DNA of 64,000 bases from Nocardia colli. GTDB taxonomy: Bacteria; Actinomycetota; Actinomycetes; Mycobacteriales; Mycobacteriaceae. This document shows positions 41,521-49,899 of this stretch, one piece after another. The stretch is from assembly GCF_008704205.1 (NCBI RefSeq), contig NZ_VXLC01000016.1, positions 248,001 through 312,000 on the forward strand. Direction: 5' to 3'. Under the pieces are notes generated by a model. It was not told the origin of the DNA. It ran no database searches and saw nothing but the letters and a program-made list of their open reading frames with translations. Position 1 is the stretch's first letter, and the number at the start of each line of letters is the position of its first letter. Made by a program: the position numbers and the translations under genes.

Positions 41521-41877
41521 GTGACGGATAAAAGGGCGCTCGGCGCGCGTGGGGAAGAACTGGCGGCACAGTTCCTCGAGACAGCGGGGATCGAGATCGT
41601 CAGCAGGAACTGGCGATGCAAATACGGTGAACTGGACATGATCGTCCGGGACGCCGGGGTCACCGCGTTCGTGGAGGTCAAAACCCGGTCGGGGCTCGGG
41701 TTCGGGATACCGGCCGAGTCGGTCACCTTCATCAAACAGCAGCGGATCCGGCGGCTCTCGCTGCTGTGGCTGGCCGAGCAAGACGGTCCGTGGCGGCAGA
41801 TCCGGTTCGACGTCGTCTCCGTGCTGCTGGCCCGCGGGCACGAGCCGGTCATCGATCACCTCAAGGCGGTGTTCTGA
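41521..41877 (+). CDS. UPF0102/YraN family nuclease-fold protein
   Basis: A 118-residue YraN-like protein with an endonuclease-type (PD-D/ExK) fold: GARGEELAAQFLETAGIEIVSRNWRCKYGELDMIVRD, then FVEVKTRSG, which supplies E-x-D and the E-V-K signature. Presumed to act on DNA, perhaps Holliday structures or uptake intermediates; role unproven. GTG start. Its TGA overlaps the comM ATG (TGATG), making yraN-comM-dprA a coupled trio related to DNA processing. Confidence 0.92.
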   Translation: MTDKRALGARGEELAAQFLETAGIEIVSRNWRCKYGELDMIVRDAGVTAFVEVKTRSGLGFGIPAESVTFIKQQRIRRLSLLWLAEQDGPWRQIRFDVVSVLLARGHEPVIDHLKAVF

Positions 41878-43385
41878 TGGCCCTCGGCCGGGCGCATTCG
41901 GTCGCGGTCACCGGGGTGGACGGGCTGATGGTCGAGATCGAGGCCGACATCGGGCAGGGGTTACCCGCGGTGCACCTGGTCGGGTTGCCGGATACGGCAC
42001 TGCAGGAATCGCGGAATCGGGTTCGCTCGGCGGTGGCGAACTCGGGGGAGAAGTGGCCGGACGGGCGGGTGATTCTGGCGCTCTCGCCGGCGACGTTGCC
42101 CAAGATCGGCAGCGTTTACGATCTGGCCCTGGCGATTTCGGTACTCGACGCGTCGGGTGCGGTTCCGTCCGAGCGGCTCGCGAAGACGGTGTTGCTCGGT
42201 GAACTCGCGTTGGACGGGCGGGTTCGTCGGGTGCGCGGCATCTTGCCCGCGGTGATCGCTGCCCGTAATGCGGGATGGCCTGCGGTCGTGGTGCCGGAAT
42301 CGGCGCTGGCCGAGGCCGGATTGGTCGATGGGATAGATGTTTTCGGCGCGCCGAGCCTGCGCACGGTGGTGGCCTGGTTGCGTGGGGAAGGCTCGCTTCC
42401 CGAACCGACCGGGCGGATGCCGGAACCGGTGCGGTCCGGCGGTGATCTGAGTGAGGTGGTCGGGCAGGACGAGGCGCGCTGGGCGTTGGAGGTCGCCGCG
42501 GCGGGTGGGCATCATCTGCTGCTCACCGGTCCGCCCGGGATCGGGAAAACGATGTTGGCGCAACGGCTTCCGGGGCTGTTGCCGCCGCTGTCGGAGTCCG
42601 AGTCACTGGAGGTGACCGCCATCCACTCGATGGCGGGCGTGTTGTCCGGTGACCACCCGCTGATCACGATGCCCCCGTTCGTCGCGCCGCATCATTCGAC
42701 GTCGGTGACCGCCATGGTCGGCGGCGGCTCGGGCACCGCACGACCGGGTGCGGTGAGCCGGGCGCATCGCGGTGTGCTGTTTCTCGACGAATGTGCGGAG
42801 ATCGGCACCAAGGTGCTGGAGGCGATGCGAACTCCGTTGGAGGAGGGCGAAGTTCGCATCGCGCGCCGTGACGGCGTGGCCCGGTATCCGGCGCGATTTC
42901 AACTCGTCCTGGCGGCCAATCCGTGCCCGTGCGCGCCGGCCCGGGACGTCGACTGCATCTGCGCGCCGCTTGCCCGGCGGCGCTATCTCGGGAAACTGTC
43001 CGGGCCGCTGATGGATCGCATCGACATCTGGGTGCGGATGCACGGTCAGTCCGGGGCCGCGTTCAACACCGACAAGGCCGAAAGCAGTGCGGTGGTGCGC
43101 GATCGGGTCGCGGTGGCGCGGCAGGCGGCGGTGCGGCGCTGGCAGGAGTACGGCTGGCTGACCAATGCCGAAGTGCCGGGCCATATTCTGCGTCAGAAGT
43201 TCCGGCTGCCGCACGAGGCGATCGCGCCGGTCGAGACGGCGTTGCGGCTCGGGCGGATGTCCGCGCGCGGTGCGGACCGGGCCATCCGAGTCGCGTGGAC
43301 GATCACTGATCTGCGCGGCGCGGAGTTGCCGACCGCGCAGGATGTGCTGGCGGCGTTGAACTTTCGGCAGCGAGGTGCGCAATGA
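41877..43385 (+). CDS. ComM/YifB family Mg-chelatase-like AAA+ ATPase
   Basis: A 502-residue AAA+ protein. In naturally competent bacteria ComM is a branch-migration helicase that aids integration of taken-up DNA. The N-terminal Lon-protease-like fold (RAHSVAVTGVDGLMVEIEADIG...) lacks a protease site. Walker A is GPPGIGKT at 218-225, Walker B in GVLFLDECAE, and a CPC/CIC cysteine cluster (NPCPCAPARDVDCICAP) follows. The C-terminal helical domain is intact. The start is coupled to yraN, and the stop overlaps the dprA ATG (ATGA). Confidence 0.94.
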   Translation: MALGRAHSVAVTGVDGLMVEIEADIGQGLPAVHLVGLPDTALQESRNRVRSAVANSGEKWPDGRVILALSPATLPKIGSVYDLALAISVLDASGAVPSERLAKTVLLGELALDGRVRRVRGILPAVIAARNAGWPAVVVPESALAEAGLVDGIDVFGAPSLRTVVAWLRGEGSLPEPTGRMPEPVRSGGDLSEVVGQDEARWALEVAAAGGHHLLLTGPPGIGKTMLAQRLPGLLPPLSESESLEVTAIHSMAGVLSGDHPLITMPPFVAPHHSTSVTAMVGGGSGTARPGAVSRAHRGVLFLDECAEIGTKVLEAMRTPLEEGEVRIARRDGVARYPARFQLVLAANPCPCAPARDVDCICAPLARRRYLGKLSGPLMDRIDIWVRMHGQSGAAFNTDKAESSAVVRDRVAVARQAAVRRWQEYGWLTNAEVPGHILRQKFRLPHEAIAPVETALRLGRMSARGADRAIRVAWTITDLRGAELPTAQDVLAALNFRQRGAQ

Positions 43386-44632
43386 GCGCGGGCGTCGACG
43401 CGGAGTCCGTGCCATCTCCTACGGACGACGGGGACATCGAGCTCCCAGTGCTATCGGCTGGAAGCTGCTCCGAGGCCTTCGATCTCGACGCCTACGAGCG
43501 ACGGCTGGCGTGGGTGTATCTGTCCCGGGTGGTGGCGGGGCCGTGTGCGGCGCTCTCGGCCTTGATCGAGTCGGTGGGAGTGATCGAGGCGGCGCGCGCG
43601 GTACGCGAGTGTGAGCTGCCGCAGTCGCTTCGCGGACCGACCGAGCAGCGGCGCGGAACGGACTCGGCGGCACGGGATCTGGAGCTGATCGAGCGGATCG
43701 GTGGACGGGTGGTGACGCCCGACGATCCGGAGTGGCCCGCGTGGCGACTGCTGGGTCTCACTCAGCTCGACGCGGGTCGTGACCGGGACGGTGCGGTACC
43801 GCTGGTGCTGTGGGTGCGCGGTCCGCGGTCGCTGCTGGAATCGAGCGACCGCGCGCTCGCGGTCGTCGGCGCGCGGTGCAGCACCGGGTACGGGAACCAG
43901 GTCACCGGTGAGATCGCGAGCGATCTCGCGGCCCAGGGCTGGACGATCGTGTCCGGCGCGGCCTTCGGGATCGACGGGATGGCGCATCGCGCGGCGTTGG
44001 CCGTCGGCGGCTCCACCATCGCGGTGCTGGCCTGCGGCGTCGACCGTCCGTATCCGGCAGAGCACGATCGGCTGCTGGCCGAGATCGCCGAAACCGGGCT
44101 GGTGGTCAGCGAATACCCGCCCGGCACCACCGCGCACAAACACCAGTTCCTGGCGCGGAACCGGCTCGTCGCCGCCCTGGCCGACGGCGTGCTGGTCGTC
44201 GAGGCGGGATTGCGCAGCGGGGCGCGCAACACGGTGAAATGGGCACGGCGCCTCGGCCGTCCGGCGCTGGCCGTCCCCGGCCCGGTCACCTCGGCGGCCT
44301 CCGTCGGCTGTCACCGGATGATTCGCGAAGGCGAGGCATTGCTCGTCACGCGAGCAGCGGAGGTCATCGACGAGGCCGGGCCGCTGCGTTTGCCGCTGCC
44401 CGATTCGGCCGGCGGCCCCGAGGATTCGCTGTCCGGTGACGAAGCCCTCGTCTTCGCTGCTCTCCCGAAGATCGGTTCGCGCACGCCCCGTGAACTGGCC
44501 CAGCAGTCCGGCCTGACCCTGCACGCCGTTCGCGCGGCCCTGCCCGCCCTCGAGCTCGCGGAGTTCGTCGGCACGAACGAAGGCGGCTGGTACCGGAAAC
44601 CGACCACCCGCCGCCACCCCGAGGACACCTGA
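43382..44632 (+). CDS. dprA: DNA-processing protein DprA
   Basis: DprA/Smf protein, 416 residues, which binds incoming single-stranded DNA and loads RecA. A SAM-like helical N terminus (RLAWVYLSRVVAGPCAALSALIESVG) is followed by the Rossmann-like core (LAVVGARCSTGYGNQVTGEIASDLAAQGWTIVSGAAFGIDGMAHRAAL, LACGVDRPYPAEH, RNRLVAALADGVLVVEAGLRSGARNT), then a winged-helix tail (TPRELAQQSGLTLHAVRAALPALELAEFV). The ATG overlaps the comM stop. A vapBC module sits between it and xerC. Confidence 0.95.
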   Translation: MSAGVDAESVPSPTDDGDIELPVLSAGSCSEAFDLDAYERRLAWVYLSRVVAGPCAALSALIESVGVIEAARAVRECELPQSLRGPTEQRRGTDSAARDLELIERIGGRVVTPDDPEWPAWRLLGLTQLDAGRDRDGAVPLVLWVRGPRSLLESSDRALAVVGARCSTGYGNQVTGEIASDLAAQGWTIVSGAAFGIDGMAHRAALAVGGSTIAVLACGVDRPYPAEHDRLLAEIAETGLVVSEYPPGTTAHKHQFLARNRLVAALADGVLVVEAGLRSGARNTVKWARRLGRPALAVPGPVTSAASVGCHRMIREGEALLVTRAAEVIDEAGPLRLPLPDSAGGPEDSLSGDEALVFAALPKIGSRTPRELAQQSGLTLHAVRAALPALELAEFVGTNEGGWYRKPTTRRHPEDT

Positions 44633-44660
44633 CCGATGCCACCCACCCCCCAAAAGAAAG

Positions 44661-44696
44661 CTGACACAAATGTATGGTGCAGGTACCATAACCCCC
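44661..44696 (+). promoter_or_regulatory. Leaderless vapBC promoter with overlapping operator
   Basis: CTGACA (44661-44666), 17 bases, then TACCAT (44684-44689) form a good sigma-A-type promoter. Transcription should start about at the A of the vapB ATG (44697), giving a leaderless mRNA. The inverted repeat ATGGT-N6-ACCAT at 44674-44689 overlaps the -10, as expected for autorepression by the antitoxin-toxin complex. Confidence 0.7.
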
Positions 44697-44936
44697 ATGC
44701 TGAAAAAGACGACAGTAATGGTCGACGAAGAGGACTTGGCCCTCATCAAGGCGGCCGCCGCGCGGGAGGGCAGGCCCGAGTCCGAGATTTTCCGCGAGGC
44801 ATTCCACATCGCCGCACTGCGCACAAAACGCTGGACCGACAACTGGGACATCCCGACGATCAGCTCCGGCAGGTCGCGGACAGCCGAGGAAATGAATCAG
44901 GTGGTCCACGAGGAGATCGTGCGGCGGAACAGTTGA
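44697..44936 (+). CDS. vapB: VapB-type antitoxin (ribbon-helix-helix)
   Basis: A 79-residue antitoxin. The N-terminal ribbon-helix-helix (MLKKTTVMVDEEDLALIKAAAAREGRPESEIFREAF) binds DNA, and the C-terminal part (WTDNWDIPTISS...RTAEEMNQVVHEEI) should wrap the toxin. The start follows no ribosome site, in keeping with the leaderless promoter. Its TGA overlaps the toxin TTG start by two bases. It is inserted between dprA and xerC. Confidence 0.85.
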   Translation: MLKKTTVMVDEEDLALIKAAAAREGRPESEIFREAFHIAALRTKRWTDNWDIPTISSGRSRTAEEMNQVVHEEIVRRNS

Positions 44937-45367
44937 TCGTCATCGGCGACACTTCCGCCCTGGTCGCCGCCTTCGACACCGATCACTCGGAACACGAAGG
45001 CGCCCGCGCCGCACTGGCCGCAGCGTCGCTGACGGTCGTCTGCCCGCTAGTACTGCTCGAGATCGAACACATCGTGACCCGGGACTTCGACCGGCAGACG
45101 GTAGGCGTCCTCAACGATTGGCTGCTCGCCCAGGAACCGCTCGGCCGCGTCGCGGTACCGGCGCTGCCGAGCGACCACCTGCGCAAGGCGCGCAGAGTGC
45201 AAGACCGATACGCCGATCTACGACTCGACCTCACCGACGCGGTAAACGTCGTGCTGGCAGCCGAATACGAGACCGACGTGATCCTGACCCTAGACCGCAA
45301 GGATTTTCGCGCGATCCGGCCACTGACCGGTGCCGAGGCCTTCCGAGTGCTGCCCGACGACCTGTGA
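44933..45367 (+). CDS. vapC: VapC-type toxin, PIN-domain ribonuclease
   Basis: A 144-residue PIN-domain nuclease, the toxin of a type II system, probably cleaving a structured RNA such as tRNA. The acidic site is complete: D6 (IGDTSALVAAFD), E43 (LLEIEH), D102 (DLTDAVNVVLA) and D121 (TLDRKDF). TTG at 44933 is the only in-frame start near the PIN homology and overlaps the antitoxin stop (TTGA), ensuring coupled, lower synthesis. It ends 48 bp before xerC. Confidence 0.88.
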   Translation: MIVIGDTSALVAAFDTDHSEHEGARAALAAASLTVVCPLVLLEIEHIVTRDFDRQTVGVLNDWLLAQEPLGRVAVPALPSDHLRKARRVQDRYADLRLDLTDAVNVVLAAEYETDVILTLDRKDFRAIRPLTGAEAFRVLPDDL

Positions 45368-45415
45368 GCGGCGCGGTGGCTTGCCAACCGAGACAACGGT
45401 AAGGACGGTGGTGAG

Positions 45416-46339
45416 ATGGAAGAACTGCCCGAGGACCTGGAAGCGCTGCTGGCCGAGTACAGCAGGCACCTGCGGCTCGGCCGGAACCGGTCGGCGCACA
45501 CGGTGCGCGCCTACCTCGGCGACGCGCGTTCGCTGCTGGCCCACCTGTACGCCAGGTCGGCGGATTCCGCGGTGCGCGAACTGGATCTGCTGCTGCTGCG
45601 CTCCTGGCTCGCCCAGCAGTCCCAGGCCGGCGTGGCGCGGACCACGATGGCGCGGCGGGCCTCCTCGGCCCGCACCTTCACCGCCTGGCTCACCCAGACC
45701 GGACGGCTGACCGTCGATCCAGGACTGCGGCTCGGTTCCCCCAAGGCGCACCGGGTGCTACCGGCCGTGCTCGGCCGCCAGCAGGCGCTCGGCGCCATGG
45801 ACGCCGCCGAATCCGGCGCCGCACAGCATGATCCGATGGCACTGCGGGACCGGTTGATCGTGGAGCTGTTGTACTCCACCGGAATTCGAGTCAGCGAGCT
45901 GTGCGGCCTCGACATCGACGATGTCGACCGCGAACGCCGAGTGGTCCGCGTGCTCGGCAAAGGCAACAAGGAACGCTCGGCCCCCTTCGGCATCCCCGCC
46001 GACGAGGCGATCGGTAACTGGCTCCAGCACGGCCGCGCCGCCTTCGCCACGGCGGACTCCGGCCGCGCCCTGCTACTCGGCCGCCGCGGCAAACGCCTCG
46101 ACCAACGCCAAGCCAGAACCGTTGTGCACGAAGTGGTCTCCTCCATCCCCGGCGCCCCCGACATGGGCCCGCACGGCCTACGCCACACCGCCGCCACCCA
46201 CCTCCTGGAGGGCGGCGCCGACCTCCGCGTCGTCCAAGAACTCCTCGGCCACGCCAGCATGGCCACCACCCAGCTCTACACCCACGTGTCGATCGAACGG
46301 CTCAAGAAGGTCCACGACCAGGCACATCCCCGCGCTTGA
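45416..46339 (+). CDS. xerC: Tyrosine recombinase XerC
   Basis: Site-specific recombinase of 307 residues that with XerD resolves chromosome dimers at dif. A SAM-like N-terminal core-binding domain (about 5-95) is followed by the catalytic domain with R158 (STGIRVSEL), K182 (LGKGNKER), H253 and R256 (PHGLRHT), H279 (LLGHAS) and nucleophile Y288 (TQLYTHV). AAGGA and a GGTGAG precede the ATG. Its position after dprA matches mycobacteria, apart from the inserted vapBC, so it is the housekeeping XerC and not a mobile integrase. Confidence 0.95.
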   Translation: MEELPEDLEALLAEYSRHLRLGRNRSAHTVRAYLGDARSLLAHLYARSADSAVRELDLLLLRSWLAQQSQAGVARTTMARRASSARTFTAWLTQTGRLTVDPGLRLGSPKAHRVLPAVLGRQQALGAMDAAESGAAQHDPMALRDRLIVELLYSTGIRVSELCGLDIDDVDRERRVVRVLGKGNKERSAPFGIPADEAIGNWLQHGRAAFATADSGRALLLGRRGKRLDQRQARTVVHEVVSSIPGAPDMGPHGLRHTAATHLLEGGADLRVVQELLGHASMATTQLYTHVSIERLKKVHDQAHPRA

Positions 46340-46654
46340 GGCAAGCAGGGGCCGCGCACGAAGCGGTCCGCCCTCGACTCGCCGCGCGTCCGATGTCTAA
46401 CCCGCAAAAGGTCTCGGCGGCAACCGTCTACGGGTTCGCCCCTCCGGTGCCTGCGCGGTACTGCGGTCAGTCATGTCCCGCCTTCCGACGAACAACCAGT
46501 CGCAGCATTCCGGGCGTCGCCAGGACGAATCGTTGTTCGTCTGCGCGACAAAGGCGATCCGCAGCCTGAGCTTCGAAGCAATCGGGCCGGAACAGTGAGT
46601 TACGCCCAGTGACGCCGCCTCTCCGACCGCATGGAGAGACGACGCCTCCGTTCC
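46340..46654. other. Convergent intergenic gap with end hairpin
   Basis: These 315 bases between convergent xerC and the MFS gene hold no credible gene. At 46611-46646 an imperfect stem (GACGCCGCCTCTCC against GGAGAGACGACGCC, three mismatches) could terminate the MFS transcript. Nothing else stands out. Confidence 0.45.
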
Positions 46655-48118
46655 CTAGCCGACCTCGACCACAGGCTCCTGCGGCTGATCAGCCGCAGGT
46701 GTCCGCCGCGCCCGAAGCAGCGTCACACCGAGCAACGCGGCCGCGACGCAGAACCCGGCGCTGATCCACGAACCCGTCGACATGGCCGCGGTGAACGCCA
46801 CCTTCGCCGGCTCGGCGAACCCGAGTTGGAATGCGGCGCCGATGGATTCGCGCGCCGCCTCGGGGACATCCGCCGGCATCTGCTCGGTGAACACGCCAGC
46901 CAGCACGCTGCCCAGGATGGCGATGCTGATCGCCATGCCGACCTGCTGCAACGTGTCGTTCATCGCCGAACCGACGCCGGCATGTTCGAGCGGAATGGCG
47001 CTCATGATCGCGGCATACGCGGCCGGGCCGGCCAACCCGCCGCCGACGCCCATGACCAGCATGCTGACCAGGATCCACAGGTAACTCTCGCTGACGGCAA
47101 GAATCGCGAACGCCCCACCCATGATCAGCAGACCCGACACGATGAGCGTCTTGTTGGTGAGCTTCTTGCCCAAGGTCGCGCCGAGCCCGTTGCACACCGC
47201 GGCGGCCACGGCATAGGGGAGCAGCGCCAACCCGGCCTTCATCGGCCCATAACCGAGCACGAACTGCAGGTACTGGGTGAGCATCAGCATCACCGCGCCC
47301 ATCCCGAACACCATCAGCAGCAGCGTGAGCGCAGTGCCGGTGAAGTCCCGGTTGCGGAACACCGCCAGCGGCAGCATCGGATGCGCGGACCGGCTCTCCC
47401 ACACCACGAACCCGATCGCGGTCAGCACGGCCAGCGCGATCATGCCGATGTTCCACTCGCGCTCGATGATCACGTAGACCGTGGAGACGAGCGCGACGAT
47501 GGACAACAGCACGCCGACCAGGTCGACCGGCCGCTGCTCGCCGGTGGTTTCCGGCATCAGCACCAGTGCCGCGACGATGGCGAGCGCCGCGACCGGGATG
47601 TTCAGCAGGAACACTGATCCCCACCAATAGTGCTGCAGCAGTAGACCACCCAGCGTCGGCCCGGCGACGATGCCCACCATCGAGACGGTGGACCAGGCGG
47701 CCATCGCCTTGCGCCGTTCGTCCTCGGCGAAGGTGGTCATCAGGATGGAGATGGTCGAGGGCATCAGCAGCGAACCGCCGACGCCCATCAGCACCCGCGC
47801 GGCGACGACGTGCCACGGCTCGGTGGCCAGCACCGCGGCCAGCGAGGCCACGCCGAACACGGCCAGGCCGTAGATCAGCATCCGCCGCCTGCCGAATCGG
47901 TCGGACAGGCTGCCCGCGGTGAGCAGCAGTCCGGCGAAGACCAGCACGTAGCCGTCCAGGATCCACTGCACGTCCGACGGCGTGGCCCCGAGCTCACGAA
48001 TCAGCGACGGGATAGCGAGGTTGAGCACAGTGCTGTCGAGCATCAGCACCAGCAAGGACAGGCAAAGGACCCCCAGAATCCACCAGCGGCGAGGGTCTCG
48101 TACAACGTTCGATTCCAC
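46655..48118 (-). CDS. MFS drug exporter, DHA2/EmrB-QacA type
   Basis: A 487-residue major facilitator with about 14 membrane helices, a proton-driven multidrug exporter. Motif A is GSLSDRFGRRRMLIYG, the first helix has the motif LDSTVLNLAIPSL, and motif C is seen in STVSMVGIVAGPTLGGLLLQH. The GTG at 48118 directly abuts the first of two operator copies, so its mRNA must be leaderless or nearly so. It is divergent from a TetR repressor of the TetR_C_1 type that probably responds to the exported compound. Confidence 0.92.
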   Translation of the reverse strand: MESNVVRDPRRWWILGVLCLSLLVLMLDSTVLNLAIPSLIRELGATPSDVQWILDGYVLVFAGLLLTAGSLSDRFGRRRMLIYGLAVFGVASLAAVLATEPWHVVAARVLMGVGGSLLMPSTISILMTTFAEDERRKAMAAWSTVSMVGIVAGPTLGGLLLQHYWWGSVFLLNIPVAALAIVAALVLMPETTGEQRPVDLVGVLLSIVALVSTVYVIIEREWNIGMIALAVLTAIGFVVWESRSAHPMLPLAVFRNRDFTGTALTLLLMVFGMGAVMLMLTQYLQFVLGYGPMKAGLALLPYAVAAAVCNGLGATLGKKLTNKTLIVSGLLIMGGAFAILAVSESYLWILVSMLVMGVGGGLAGPAAYAAIMSAIPLEHAGVGSAMNDTLQQVGMAISIAILGSVLAGVFTEQMPADVPEAARESIGAAFQLGFAEPAKVAFTAAMSTGSWISAGFCVAAALLGVTLLRARRTPAADQPQEPVVEVG

Positions 48119-48153
48119 TCGAACAGCGTACGATGAACTCGCACAGTGTGCGA
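48119..48153. promoter_or_regulatory. Twin TetR operators between MFS and tetR
   Basis: Two 15-bp sites lie 20 bp centre to centre: TCGAACAGCGTACGA (48119-48133) and TCGCACAGTGTGCGA (48139-48153). The second is a perfect 7-1-7 palindrome and the first differs at three positions. Same-face spacing of two turns suggests cooperative binding. A TATAAG at 48159-48164 is the likely -10 of tetR, whose GTG follows eight bases later. Confidence 0.72.
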
Positions 48154-48172
48154 ACCAATATAAGATTGGCCC

Positions 48173-48919
48173 GTGACCAAGCAGTTCGACTCGGTATGGC
48201 TCCGCGAACCCCGGCAACCGAAGGCGTCGGGGTTACGCCTGGACCACATCGTCGGCGCGGCCGTCGATCTCCTCGACGCCGAGGGGCTCGATGCGCTGAG
48301 CATGCGCAAGATCGGCGCCAAGCTCGACGCGGGCGCCACCAGCCTCTACTGGTATGTCGCCAACAAGGACGAGCTACTGGAATTGGTGCTCGACGAGTTC
48401 TGGGGCATGGTCGAGGTCCCGGAGTCGGACGACGCGTCCTGGCGGGAAGTGCTGACGACGTTCGCCTACAACTTCCGCGACACGCTGCGCGCGCACGGTT
48501 GGAGCGCCTCGCTGATCGGTCAATTGCCCAGCATGGGGCCGAATGCGTTGCGGCTCACCGATCGGCTGCGCCGCGCCTACATCTGCGCGGGCTTCCGTGG
48601 CATCGATATCTATCTCGCCAGCGGCACGGTGATGTCCTACGTGCTCGGGATCGTGACCCCGGAGATCGCGTGGGCCAAGACGTATGGCGATGTCGATATC
48701 AACCGGGAGTCCATCGTGCAGATGATGGAAGAGGTGGCCGGGGACTATCCGGACATGTTGTCGGACTATCGGGCGCTCTCGCCGGTCACCCCCGACGCGG
48801 CGCGGGCGATGGCGTTCGATTTCGGCTTGCTGTGCCTGCTGGACGGTCTGGAGCACCGGCTGCCCGAGGGGGCGGGGGAACGATCGGAGGATAGGGACGC
48901 CGACGCCGACCTGTCTTGA
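48173..48919 (+). CDS. TetR family repressor
   Basis: A 248-residue TetR-type repressor. The helix-turn-helix is at about residues 22-68 (RLDHIVGAAVDLLDAEGLDALSMRKIGAKLDAGATSLYWYVANKDELLELV), whose LYWYV..K is typical of the tetracycline-repressor-like C-terminal family. The effector domain covers the rest. GTG at 48173 lies about where transcription should start, so the mRNA is probably leaderless. It faces the MFS exporter across twin operators and most likely represses both. A KstR-type site begins three bases after its stop. Confidence 0.92.
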   Translation: MTKQFDSVWLREPRQPKASGLRLDHIVGAAVDLLDAEGLDALSMRKIGAKLDAGATSLYWYVANKDELLELVLDEFWGMVEVPESDDASWREVLTTFAYNFRDTLRAHGWSASLIGQLPSMGPNALRLTDRLRRAYICAGFRGIDIYLASGTVMSYVLGIVTPEIAWAKTYGDVDINRESIVQMMEEVAGDYPDMLSDYRALSPVTPDAARAMAFDFGLLCLLDGLEHRLPEGAGERSEDRDADADLS

Positions 48920-48921
48920 TA

Positions 48922-48941
48922 AACTGAAACGAGTTCTAGTT
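48922..48941. promoter_or_regulatory. KstR-type operator
   Basis: AACTGAAACGAGTTCTAGTT is a 20-bp palindrome whose centre, 48925-48938, fits the published KstR pattern tnnAACnnGTTnna exactly. KstR is the TetR repressor of sterol and cholesterol catabolism in Mycobacterium, Rhodococcus and relatives. It lies 77 bp before the acetoacetate-decarboxylase-like gene. Confidence 0.65.
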
Positions 48942-49018
48942 TGTCGACGGAGCATGCATGGCCCGGAGACGTGGTGTACCTCAACGATTCCGGCGTGGGT
49001 GCACGGGAAGGCGTTCGC

Positions 49019-49750
49019 GTGAGCACCCACACCGTCCTCGGCCAGGAAGTTCGCATGCCGGTTCGCATCCGGCTCGCGCACGCGTTCATGGCGAGCTATC
49101 TGGTTCCCGCCGGTGCCGCGCAGGAACTCATCGACTACTCCGGACTACATGTTCTGCGACTTCCGGGCGGCCGCGCGATGTGTTCGCTCGTTTTCGTCGA
49201 GTACGTCGACGGTGATCTCGGCCCGTACAACGAGTTCGGCGTCTCGTTCATGGTCCGGCACCACACCGCCGACCCGGCCGTTCGTTTCGGCGACCTCCGT
49301 GCCTTGGCGACGAACCGGGCCGGAGTCTTCATCCATCGCCTGCCGGTGGACGGCGACTTCACCCTCGCCGCCGGTCGCGGAATCTGGGGATTCCCCAAGG
49401 AACTTGCCGATTTCACCGTGCGCCACGACGCCGGACCGCGCCACGGCGCGCTGCGTCAGGACGGCAAGCTCATCGTCGATCTGACTGTTCAACAGGGCAT
49501 TTCCACACCGCAACGCCGAAACACCGCCTCCTCGTTCGACGCCTACTCGCACATCGACGGCGTCACCCGATGCACGCCATGGCGAATGGAACCATCCGGC
49601 ATGCGGGCCCGCCCCGGCGGCGCCACCCTCGCCCTCGGCGAGCACCCCATCGCCGACGAACTGCGCTCGCTGCGCCTCCCGCGCCGCGCCGTCATGACCT
49701 CCACCATCTCCCGTCTGACGATGACCTTCGAAGACGCAATCACCGTGTAG
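49019..49750 (+). CDS. Acetoacetate decarboxylase family protein
   Basis: A 243-residue member of the acetoacetate decarboxylase-like superfamily. The Schiff-base lysine position is seen as K127 in GIWGFPKELADF. Other family parts are VPAGAAQELI, LVFVEYVDGDLGPYNEFGVSFMV and VFIHRLPVDGDFTLAAGRG. It may decarboxylate or otherwise process a beta-keto acid, or act as a hydrolase-aldolase like other members. GTG at 49019 is chosen because GGGAAGG lies seven bases upstream; the frame opens at TTG 48941 inside the KstR-type site. The site suggests induction during sterol breakdown. Confidence 0.82.
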   Translation: MSTHTVLGQEVRMPVRIRLAHAFMASYLVPAGAAQELIDYSGLHVLRLPGGRAMCSLVFVEYVDGDLGPYNEFGVSFMVRHHTADPAVRFGDLRALATNRAGVFIHRLPVDGDFTLAAGRGIWGFPKELADFTVRHDAGPRHGALRQDGKLIVDLTVQQGISTPQRRNTASSFDAYSHIDGVTRCTPWRMEPSGMRARPGGATLALGEHPIADELRSLRLPRRAVMTSTISRLTMTFEDAITV

Positions 49751-49899
49751 TTACAGCTACAACCAGCGGGAACACCTCCTCGAGTAACCGCATGATCACG
49801 GCCCGCGCGGTTCGTGGACGCCCCCAGGATGGCCGGTTAGGGTGACGTAGCGGGCTGTTTGCTCGCGACACGAAGCCGACCTGTATGGGAGAGGTGCCC

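Noticed and set aside
45416..46339. Mobile-element integrase and attachment site
   Set aside because: The tyrosine recombinase is in the housekeeping XerC position, and no att-like repeats or phage genes flank it.
46340..46654. Plus-strand ORF 46336-46569 after xerC
   Set aside because: No ribosome site, no homology, poor codon bias; treated as intergenic DNA.
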